A DNA stretch of 64,000 bases, from positions 3,423,585 through 3,487,584 of the forward strand of contig NC_089313.1 of NCBI RefSeq assembly GCF_036669915.1. The letters are read 5' to 3'. The position numbers and the translations under genes are program-made. The stretch comes from Pocillopora verrucosa. Its lineage: Eukaryota > Cnidaria > Anthozoa > Scleractinia > Pocilloporidae. Positions 49,206 through 60,400 of the stretch are shown here, piece after piece (position 1 is the stretch's first letter; each line of letters starts with the position of its first letter). The notes under the pieces are model-generated. The model was not told where the DNA came from and ran no database searches. It worked only from the letters and a program-made list of their open reading frames with translations.

Positions 49206-50860
49206 CGTGAACACCGCCAAGATATGATATGGTTAGAAACCTCCCCTGAGGCTACCAGACTTCAAGTTGCGTTCAGATCTAACAAAAAAAAAACAAAAAC
49301 AAAAAAAAAAAAATCACAGATGCAAAAGTCAGAATAATATGTTATCTGTTTGCTAGCTTGTTGTTTTATACTGCACGGGTGTAATGCAAGACCATATCTC
49401 AATGTGTTTTCTATTTCACTTACATGAGAATATTCACGAAGAGGACATCATGCACTTAAAAAGAATGCAACGAAAATATGATTTTGACCTTCTCAAAGGA
49501 CTCGAAGAAAGTTTTTTATAGACAAAAAGTTCTGGAGTTCTCACTGAGGTAGCGATCTGCCTTCCTGGCGATAGCCAGCTACCCTCACGAAACGTTTTTA
49601 TTCTCAGTTTCCGAAAAGCGCCCATTACGATGTATCTATTGCCACACAGCGTGCCGTCATCTGAGTTAGTGTGCTTGCAGAATTTACACCAACAAGTGTA
49701 AGTTTAAGTGCGGGGTAGTAGAATCAAAGTTAATGATTAAAAGCTGATACCTGAGCCAAAAACAGACATTCTCTTTAGTAAATGAATCAGACAAGGCGGC
49801 TACAAACATACTGACAAATTTTGATTCGCTCCCATCAAGAAGCTCGAAAGAAGGACCCGTTATGAATTTTGAATTGCGCTTGGCGGTTGGCAATAACTGT
49901 TTTTTGTCAGGGTCTGTGTTATCAAGAAGGCTATTAGAAAAATACTTCACGTTTTCAGTTTAAAAGTAGATCCCTTTTTCCCAAACTGACACGTGGTAAA
50001 AAAAAAAACTATACTGTGAATCTCCAGACTTACAAAATTTGTAATTGTGGCAGATGCAGTTTAAGGGCTTGATTATCAAAATTCTGAGCCAGAAAACAAC
50101 AATTTTTAAAAGAATCCTTCATTGGTCCTTTTATGTGAGATCTTTTGATAAAGTATGGTTTTTCTTCGACTCCGCTTTTCTGTGTCGAGGAACCTAACAG
50201 CAATTTTGGCATATTAATGTGATCTACAAAATCTGTAAGTATGGCTATGCTAGTATTATAAATAAGTCCCCATTGTGAACAAAAACACCGCGTCGATGTA
50301 ATTTTTTTTCTAACACTGCAGAATATTTTGAGTCCTGGGCTGTGAAGCCAGATTGAGCGAATGTTATTATACAGTTATTTGCGGGGAGAGAGCGGGGGCG
50401 GACTCTAAACACAATTGATGAAGTCTGTCGAAGGGCTGCATAGAAATTTAAAAAGACGGAGCGCGTTTCGATGTTCGATTAAGAAATTGGGAAAGTTGAC
50501 TTTTAATGACAGATATTCAAAAGGGAATCAATAATCATAGTGCAGTATGATTAATAATCAGAGCCAGGAAAATAAATGTGCTTTCAGCTGGCGCTGGCAA
50601 AGCCAAGAAATTATTGAACTGTCACTACTTCTAGGACAGGGATAGCACAGCAAGTTTTCGAGTGGGGGGGCTAAAGAAGAATGCGTGAAGGAAAATGTTT
50701 TTGTTAAATTATTTTTTGTTTAATTTATTTTTATTCTTGCAAAAAAGTGGGGGGGCTAAAGCCCCCCCAGCGACTCCCTCTATGCGGTCCCTGCTGGATC
50801 TAATTGGCAATTCAAAATAAGTCACAAAAATTCTGAATTTGGGACAGGTTTTCGTTTATT
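49206..50860. other. upstream region of gene E with conserved coding-like islands
   Basis: Minus-strand islands: 49684-49950 stays open (KYFSNSLLDNTDPDKKQ, SFELLDGSESKFVSMF) and 50030-50212 reads KLLLGSSTQKSGVEEKPYF. Copies lie upstream of genes B and G, where the first is altered by a ~25-base deletion (B) or a one-base loss (G). Not recognised as part of the channel. No TATA box identified. Confidence 0.4.
50633..50800. mobile_element. small MITE-like insertion with imperfect inverted ends
   Basis: Absent from the homologous site near 17425-17465. Left end ACAGGGATAGCACAGCAAG...GAGTGGGGGGGCTAAAG; the right end, reversed, reads AGCAGGGACCGCATAGAGG...GGGGGGGCTTTAG, an imperfect terminal inverted repeat. 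There is an internal GGGGGGGCTAAAGCCCCCCC palindrome. No coding capacity. Confidence 0.6.
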
Positions 50861-51106
50861 TTAGGAGAATCTATTAAGAAAAAAATTCCAGATAACAATA
50901 TCAACAAAAATATAAGAAATTAGGCTGCTATCTTCTGTAAGGATAAAAAGCGTTTGGCGAATTTGACGATGTTGCCTGATATCACGGGCTTTACGCACTA
51001 ATTCCGATTGATCGATTGAATCAATTTGGGGCTTTTGGCTGTTAGCAGGCAGTAAATCGGAACAAAAGAAGAGACATGGCACCAGTCTTATGGTTGCAAC
51101 ATGCAT
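50861..51106 (-). pseudogene. orphan 5' fragment of channel exon 1 (copy e5)
   Basis: ATG 51106 opens MHVATIRLVPCLFFCSD and a linker (KARDIRQHRQIRQT), then unrelated hydrophobic sequence (LISYIFVDIVIWNFFL) to a stop at 50861. Sister of 17429-17773. S1, pore and S2 are absent. The hydrophobic end weakly resembles M1, so a deletion inside exon 1 is possible. Confidence 0.65.
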
Positions 51107-51477
51107 GGTAAAAACTGCCGAAGAATTGAATTACTGGAAAACCTCCCTTGCTTGCACACTTGAAGTTTTGCTGTGATCTCAACAGATAGTGTGGGCTCTT
51201 CAGAGAAATATATTACTGGAAGATGATCAACGCCATGATATAAGTCAGTATTCGAACATGAACAAGCCCACTTATGTTATACTTTATAATGCTATCGTTT
51301 TAACGAACCGATACTTATCAGGATTTCCTTATAGCTTAATTAATTGCTGATCGTTTTAAGTTGGGAAGAGGATAGCCGATAGATTAACGAGTTTCGTTAT
51401 GGTTTTTTTTCATCGTCTATAATCATACAACAACAGGGAAATACTCCTGTGATATTTAGGAATTTCAAAAAGAACTT

Positions 51478-53870
51478 TTCTATATATGTAGATGTCCAAA
51501 TGGTTAACAGTGTAAATAACGATGAATATAGGAATATATACCATATTGCGCACGATAATCGAACGGCAAATACGAGAAAATGCCTGGGAATAGCTGCATT
51601 CGGATGGTGAATCACCGATAACAACGCGTTTTATCTACGCAAACAGGTGAAAAACGCCAGAAAACATCGCATTTCTTTACGTTGACCAACCCATGAACGT
51701 TGGAAGACCGTTGTTTTCAAGCGTTTTCTACGCATTTTCTGTCCTAGAAAATGGAAGGAAACGCTCTATCTTCGACGGAAAACTTCTTTCAAAGCAATCT
51801 TTTGCTACTGGAAAGCAACGAATTCAAACCATTTTCCCATCTGACACCGTATTCTTAACACTACGAAAACAATAGTTTTCGTAGAATTAACTATTAAGGA
51901 AAACTGTTGGATAATGGAACGAATAATCCAATTCGCCGACTCGAAAGCAACGGGAAAACGTTGATTTTCTTGTCGGAAAATGTCAGAAAAATGCATAAAT
52001 AATGTTGCGTTTCAAATATTCAGAAATTGTTTTCCGAACCGGTGAACACCATATGTTTCGCGATGAAGTGCGTACAAAGTAATGAAATAAACAAATACCT
52101 CAAAATATATGTAGAAATAACTGTGCTCTATACTATTAAAATGCTTTCAATCCTGAAATCATCATTCCGAAGTTCATCATCATTATTCACGGAAAACGCG
52201 TCAGACGTAAGATGATTCCGAACAGCTGGTAAACGAGGAGATTATTTAAGTTTGAATTAGAAACGACATGCAAATAACACATGATGTACGACAACACTAT
52301 TCGTTTTTAGCCTTTTCTCTTGCGACTATTTAAAGGCTGTTTAACTTTCAGACTCGATGGTTTCTAACTAAAATCTAGAAAATTTATTAGTCGACGCTGT
52401 CTTGTTATAACGGGAAATTTTTGGGAGATATATCTCATGAAGTTTCGTAAAGCCCTTACTTAAAGATGAAACTCTACGTTATCAAGAATCAGAATGTGTC
52501 TAGCCTGCAGTGAAGGCGTGTTTAATAGGGCGAGCTAAAGTTATAAGCTCGCGATCGTTTTTCCGACCATGTTTGATTTGGAGTCAGAGCGGAAGTGGGG
52601 GGCGGGGAAAGGGCAAGAAGACACCTGCCCGAAGAGGCTGTGGAAAGGAAGAACACCCCCTGATTAGTTGCGCGTCACTGCATTTCCCGAAAATGGGCGG
52701 GTAACCAATAAAACTGAGTTAAATTATAAACCGGAAGCATTGTCTTCCGACAAAACAAAGACACGTGACCGATGAGTGAGACGGTGTGGCAGTTTTTTCT
52801 TTTTTTTGAGCTAGAAAAGAAATGTTTTACAACTTTTCTTCTATTTGATCGTAAACGATACATTGAAGCAACAAACAACTGCACTCAAAGTTCTACACAC
52901 CATAATTTGTGTGATGCAAACCGGCATACTCTGGTGAAATGGTGTGGCTATTTTTGTTTGTTTGTTTGTTTTTTTTTTATCGAAGAAAAAAGGGCTTCAC
53001 CAAAACACATATGTACAATAAACATATCTATAGATGTCCAAATGGTTAACGGCGTAAAACACCGATGAATATGGGAATAAATACCATTTTCCGCACGATA
53101 ATCGATAGGCAACTATGTAAAAATGCGTGTGAATAACCGCATTCGGGTGGTGAATCGCCGATAACAACACGTTATCTCAATGCAAACAGCCAACAAACGC
53201 CAGAAAAAATCGCATTTCTTTAAGATGACCAACCCGTGAACGTTGGACGACACGTGGTTATCGAGCGTTATCTACGCATTTTCCTGTCCTCGGAAAATGG
53301 AAGGAAACGCACTGTCTTTTACGGAAAACCTCTGTGAAAGCAATCTTGTGTTACTGGAAAACACCAATAAGCAACGAATACCAACCGTTTTCCCATCTCT
53401 TAACTTCACTCTTAAAAAGGAAAACTGCTGGATAATGGGACGAATACTCCAATTCGTCGACTCAAAAACAACGGGAAAACTTTAGATTCTCTTGTCGGAA
53501 AATATCAAAAAATTCAGAACTTGTTTTCCTAACCGGTGAACACCATATGTTTTGCAGTGAAGCACACACAAAAAATAATGAAATAAATAAATACCTCAAA
53601 ATATATGTAGAAATACCTGTGCTCTATACTATTGAAATGCTTTTAATCCTGCAAGGAAGAAGGCGTTCGATCATTCCGAAGTTCATCATCATTATTCACG
53701 GAAAACGCGTCAGACGTAAAATGATCCCAAACAGTTAGTAAACAGAGAGGTTATTTAAGTTTCAATGAGAAATGATATGCAAATAACAGATGATGGAAGA
53801 CAACACCATCCACTTTTAGCCTTTTAGAATGCATGGCTTTCGTTGCATCGTTTCTACCTGTTTGGTCGGC
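51478..53870 (+). repeat. complex ~1.5 kb repeat, two partial units
   Basis: First unit starts in the middle segment (TAGATGTCCAAATGG) at 51478 and runs to its tail at about 52480. The second begins with the head near 52490 and ends near 53820. The junction with 53885 onward is the left border of duplication block 3. Confidence 0.8.
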
Positions 53871-54827
53871 TGATAATTTACTTATTTGAGTGCTCCGCAA
53901 TCGAGTCTAATGAACATGTCATTTTAATACAGTTTAATTCCACTATTGTCCACACGTACACCTGTGTTCAATGTGGACAAATGGCTCGTTTTCGTTGCGT
54001 TTGTTTGCGTCAAAGAACGTTTCACAGAATCAATTTAGTCAAAAATTATGATTGCAAATAATACATATGAGACACTTTGATCTTTTAAAATTTTGGCGAG
54101 CGAGTGCTCAGTATTTTCTTAACTAAAATTATGGCTGCCGTCTTTGATTTTAATGGCAGCGGAAGATTTGGGAGAGAAAGAAATTTGTACCTAGGGGGGT
54201 GGTCGACGGTCCAAAATAAGGAGAGCGGCGGGGGAGGGGGAGTAAAGATTACGCCTGCCAGAAGTCTTTTGCAAAACTCCGTTCGCCCACGAACAGAGTG
54301 TCTGATTGGTGCAGTTAAGCTCCAGCTGTCAATCACATGTCAAATGTGTCATTTGAGCGTCATTCTGACATTTCGCTCTCGCGGGGGGAATCGGGAAGAT
54401 ATCGAGCTCTGATTGTGAAGTTATTAGGTTCGATTCAGTCAAAAGTTCCCGAGTCTGCTCTTGCAATACAGTCTCAATTCATGGTTAGTTTTTAACAATC
54501 TGTTTAGAGAGTCAATTCAAATGATTCTGTTAGCTTTGCCTTATCGTTAATTTAATAGCTACTGAGCTGAGTTTAACAGCCGTTGAAAGGAACTGAACAA
54601 TAGCCTTTGGCTCCTTATGGGCTTGAGCAGTGCTCTCACGATAGCCAGATCGTGATCTAAAGATGGGTGTTACATGTGTTTGATGATAAATTCTAAGTGT
54701 GTTATACTAATGACAAATGATAAGTTTCTATGGACTAAAAATGAGGTTCTGATGCACGTCTTGTTGGAAATAAATATCATAACGGTGGAATAAAAACGCT
54801 CTAAGTCTTAAATTTTATTTAATATAA

Positions 54828-55734
54828 TTATGGTCGTAGACAAAGGATGGTGGCCATAATGATGTGCAGTTGACAGATGCGACTTATCATCGATTTTTTT
54901 TTTAATTCCTTGAGGTCGGGGTTTCTCGGCCAGGGATGGTCATGTTCATCTCTTCTTTCGTTCGCTGCAATTGAATCTTTTGGTCTCTGCTCCAAACTGT
55001 TGACATATTGCATAACATCAGCCACGTGCGTGTCCTGGAGATTCTCAGACACATCATTACGGTGTGGAAAATCTACAAATGTACTTATACTTCCAATGTT
55101 TTTGCTAGTCACAAATTTATCTAAATCATGCATAAATGATCGTAACTTTAAACGGGCTGCCAAAGAAGTTACTTCATGATCACAATTCTTTCAAAGAAAA
55201 AACAAAAGAATTGAGGGTCAAAAATTAAACGGATTGAAAATGAACTTGAGGATATTGATATTAAATTCTTCAAAATTCAAAAATCGCGGTCTTTTCAATT
55301 TCCGCTTCCTGCCACTAACAAGCAAAAAATTTTGAAACCTATTTTCACAATGAACAATGATTTTTCTTGTCTCTGAAACTTGCCCATTTGCTCATGAAGA
55401 AATAAGAGATTCCCATCGAAAGACCTAGGATTGCTGCAAATATAAAATTGCTCAATTCAGTCGCAAGATTTAGTAACTTACAATTTAGAGGAAGCGTTTG
55501 CTTTATTTGGGTAAAAAAAAAAGTGATATTACTCAGTATCAGCCTATGTATAGATGATAATCATACCTTCTGTTACTGCGTGCACCTGGCTAGGTAACAC
55601 TTGATGTAGACTTGACATAAGATACCGAGAAACACTAGCCCGAGAAATACCACCAGACGATAAATCAACATCCACAGGGTCATTTTCGAGCCGGTTGAAA
55701 AAAACCCTTCCATTTCATCGGACAGGTTTGCGCT
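54828..55734 (-). pseudogene. cassette A': orphan exons 6 and 7 downstream of gene G
   Basis: Exon 6 at 55567-55734 and exon 7 at 54828-55156, sisters of cassette A. Exon 6 has lost one base against 9146-9314 (GCACCTGGC instead of GCACCATGGC), so the frame ends in TAA shortly after M3. Exon 7 has an extra T in the run near 54895, so the frame passes the stop used in cassette A and ends at 54828. Splice sites look intact. Without exons 1-5 it is a fragment, or at most an alternative 3' end for gene G. Confidence 0.65.
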
Positions 55735-57403
55735 CTGTAAAGATCAATAATTCAAGAAGGGAAATAGTGTGATTCAGTCACTCTGTCCTAGAATTTCTTG
55801 AAAAAGTTGAAAGTTTCATTCAAAAGAGATACAGACAATTGTTCAGTGGAGGAAAACATACTAGATGTGATTTTTATTATTTACATTTCACAATTGGTTA
55901 TCTACTCTAGTAAAATGACCTCAAGGCGTTATTTTGAAAATTGTTTTGTTATTGTTAACTCCCATGGAAAATCATCAGCTGTGGAAACTTTTCCGAAAAA
56001 CTTTCGATTTATACTGACCCAAGTAGGTTGACATTTAAGTTACCGTAAACTCCCAAAAGTTTATCGACTCCCGAGCTTGAGGAAATAATTCGCTGTGGAC
56101 ACTATATGATACAACGTCTAAATAGGCTTTTTTTCTTTCACCTGCAATTATAACTATACATCGATCAGTATATTTCTTGATCGCTAAAAGTAAAGATTCC
56201 ATTTATTATTGTACAAGTTGTAAACATCCTTAAGCTTTTACTTGAATCATGTATAACGCTTCTAGATACAGTCTTACCTGAATTTAAAAATTTATTTATA
56301 GATACTCAAAAACAAAACTAGTGACTACGGTGCTAGATTCAAGTGCAGAAGGGAATGCATTTCTCAGAGAGACATCACCTGGATTGGAGTTTATTACATG
56401 TAAATGAATAACGGTCCTTGACTGGCCGTTATTCTCCTATAATCAGTGTTTCTTATGCATGCTCTTTAGGCACACAATACAATATCTAAAAACTTTGATT
56501 AAATTGTAAGGATTTGAGGATTAAGGACGTTTCGAAACGATTAACTTTTAACCGACAGTCTGTGGTGACCACGTGCATCTGCCCTCCATAATCTTAAAAG
56601 CTAGCGGTTCCAAAAGTCTCCTGAAATGTTATAAAATCTCATGCTTTTTGCGAAAGAAACTGAGAAAGTGACCAGCCAGAAATTACAGTTGCATTCGTCT
56701 AACGAAGTGAAAAGAAGTCAAGAAACAATTATTGTTATATTATATCTTTTATGATAAGTTCTTCCTTAAATAATTAATAAAGAGAGGAATTCTTCATTTA
56801 TACTTCCAATTTGCACCACTCATTCTCAAAAGCTTGCTTAAATAATAATTAATAAAGAGAGGAATTCTTCATTTATACTTCCAATTTGCACCACTCATTC
56901 TCAAAAGCTTGCTTTTTTCTAGTACTTGTGAAAATTTAATTCCATAGAGTGTAAACAAACAAACCCAGAAGTTACGCACTGAAAAGCAAATACCGAAGTA
57001 ATCACTCTTAACGCACAATTCTGTTCATCCGTTAAGACGGACGAAGTAGAGTCTGTAGTTAATAGTGCGAGCTATTTCATCAATAGACAGCCAAAGCTGA
57101 TTGCAATGGAATGAGAAAATTTATAAACCTTCTTGGTTCACTCGCTACCTTTCTCTGAACATGACGTATTGGTTTGTTGGCCTCAATAACGAAAGTAAGG
57201 AAATTAAAAAGGAAATAGGAAAAAAGAAGAAAAAAAAATTCAATACAATTCGTAATAAACAAGAAGTCAGTTACGTGTCCTACTCTGTGTGACACATTCA
57301 CTTTCTTTTTTTTTTTGCTCAAGCTAAAAATATGCCACTGGCCATGGAAATCTCAGAAGAGTAAAATGCTATCTGAGTTTACTAATGACAAACTGTTTAT
57401 GTG

Positions 57404-60400
57404 TTATACTATTGTTTCAATATTTTTATTCTTTCCTTTCAGATCAAGCATATTATTAAAAAATGAGCGTTCTTTTGGTCTTGAGTATTCAGGAGACAAA
57501 CCGTTCGCGGCACCTTCAAATTCCTCTTTTATTTTTTGTAGATCAGACGTTATGTCTTTTAGTCCTTCCTCCAAATCCAGGAAGTTTTGCATCATTGACA
57601 TCTTCCTGCTGCTAGGAATCATTCCTAGAAGAAGGATTGTAGAGGACATTTAAAGAAATGAACCACTGAATTAATCCCTGAATATATTACTTTTGTCTTT
57701 CCGTTTGTCAGTACACAAATAGTCGATATTTGATTCGGTCATTAATCGTTTGAATGAATGACTATTTTCTCATTGACAAACGGACTGACATAATTACTTA
57801 TTATTTGACTGACAGACCTTCCAATAAGTATTTGAACTATTTCATGTAACGAAGGTTTTCACATTTCTGATTAAAATCCGAGGGACGTGCTAACCGACTA
57901 ACTAACTGGCTGATTGGATGACTGACCGACAGACTGACTAACTGACTACCTGACTGACTGGCTGCCTGACTGACTGACTGCCTGACTAACTAACAGACAG
58001 ACTGACCAACTGAAAGACGAGTGACTGTCTCATTGCCTTTGATTGCCATCTGAATTTAAAAATATAGAATCACACCAATACCACGATTGATACTAATTAA
58101 GATAGAACAGTTTTCTTCAAAAGGTATCTGTTTTATATTTACTCTGCAGGAACCTATGATGAATTAATTTTAGAAGCAGTTACCTTTTCTCTTCTTGTGT
58201 ACCGTTGGCTTACAGTTGAGGTAGACTTCCCAAAATTTGCTGATGATTATTAGGAAAGCAAGTATTCCCAATAAGGCTAATAGAATAAATTTGGTCATTT
58301 GTGAGCCAGTGGAGAATAACCCTTCCATTTCATCGGACAAATCCGCTGTCTACAAAGAAATAAATAGCTTTCAAACTGTTGATTGCATCGGAATAAATGC
58401 TAAACATAAAGAGAAGAATGGTGCGTGGTGAAATATATAAAATTCACAAAAAACAATTAACTACCTGTAATTCGGCAGGGATAAGTTGGTTTCTGGCAAT
58501 TTCTTTTGCAACTGCAACCAAATCCGCTGATAACTCTTTCAGGCTTTCCCCGCAAACCGAAAGCTTAGTTTTTCTAGCCAATACTTCGTCATCAGAATCG
58601 TTCGTGTCATTCGGTGACGCCATTACGTCATGGCTCACGTGAGCCAGGTAATATTCCATTGGATAATCGATGTTACGAATCATTCGGATCTGCCTGTTTC
58701 GTTTTAAACCAGATTTATCCAAAAAGTGAAATGCAGTATTGCGATCCACCATTACTCTTCCAATTGTTCCTTGGCTAAGACTTTCTTGCATTTCATTTAG
58801 GTTGTTGAACTCTGTTAATTCAAAATTCATTTGATTAGTTCTCCAACGCAAATTCTTAATGAGTATAATGAGAAAAAGCGGGGGAGAAATTTCTCCTTAG
58901 AGTTTTGATACAAAAATATACGAAATATGACTGAAATTAAAAGGTAATTTTCAAGCTTATTTTTTTACTTTAGTAGTCGTTCCTGAAGAAAAATGGTCAT
59001 GCACGCACCATTCTTCTCTTCTCAACCTGAAAAAAATTACTTACTGACAAAGTCTGCATCCAGCTCCATAGCGACTATATGCGTTTCAGGATTCTTGTTG
59101 GACACACCCACCTAACAAGTAAATTGGAGTCAGACAATTTTTTATACGCCAGTTGGGCCCTTATAGATTGCTCTGGCCAAACTTGTTACCTAAATTTTTA
59201 AAACAAGTACAATTTTTGCTTTTTATTATGAAAGTAGCGTTGCAAGCCTAATGAGGATATTTGTTCTTATTTTGAAGGAAACTATACCAGAGCCTTGACT
59301 TGTCTTGGTCTCCAAGATCGATTTTTTTCGAATTCGGTCCATGGTTCATGTCTATTTTCAGGTTTTCAATGCATTGGAAGAAGAGGGTTACCGTAGTATT
59401 GAATCGTTCGTTGTCTAGAGGACTGGGCACATCCGTAGTAAAGATTGCATCGTTTATAGTTCCCGCTTTCACAGGCAAAAAATGGCGCCAAAGAGAAACT
59501 TACATTTTGACTCGTCAAGTCACTGCTTCTCGTCTGGAATCCAATGTTAATTTTTGTTTTGTCAGAGTATGTTTTTCAAAATAAAGAAGATTTCATGCTT
59601 AATTGACGCCAAATATATAATTTGGACTTCGTTTGTTTCTTTTTTTTGTAAACTTAAATAAAAAGTAGCATAATTTTCAAAACGAGCGTAATTTTGTGCA
59701 CCATTTGAAAAATGATCGAGCAATACCACTGGTATAATATGCTACTTTTACTAGCACAATCTATAAAGGCTTAGTGCCAAATGATAAGTACTTTCCTCTT
59801 GCAAAAAGTAAAGTACTGAAAAGTCTGTACAACGAAAGTACATTTTAGTTGTAGTTCCAGAAAGACCCAGCCTAAATAATAGGAACAGTGAAGGCATTTT
59901 TATTGAAAGGGCCAATAATATCCGAAGTTGTACAAAACCAGAGCAATTTTCCATTTCGACAATCAATTAAAATTGTTTAATGTTAATTTCATTCGTCCAT
60001 ATGGCTTGCTAACTCGGACTCAGGTAGCTCATAATTCCTAGCCCAGCTGTTCGAAGTCTGAGTAGCGCTAATCCGGGTCTAATTTTTATGCGGGTGTCTT
60101 TTATTCTTTCGAATAATTTTCTCTATTTTTTTCTAAGAGTATCTAATAAGTGCCGACAAAAAGAATTATACTGAATTTTCTTTTACAGCTTTCAGATCTT
60201 AAATAAGATTTCACATTACTCCTGAATTATCTGAAACCTGCTTTTAATAACTCGGCCTTGTGACTTAAAGGTTTCAGTCACAGGGCCGAGCTGCATTTGA
60301 GTTGTTCCTGAGTTCGATGGATGAGGGTAGGATTTCATTAATTGGCAATATAACTTTTTCAGGGAAAAACCTTTCGAAGCTTGGGTTAAGATAAATTGAA

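Larger units (their letters stand above)
43030..51478. repeat. segmental duplication block 2 (gene E and flanks)
   Basis: Colinear with 9720-18150 of block 1, and at its left end with 56090-56510 of block 3, including introns and the intronic SINE. It is more divergent than blocks 1 and 3 are from each other. It carries no copy of cassette A. It ends where the ~1.5 kb repeat starts, after GAACTTTT at about 51478. Confidence 0.85.
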
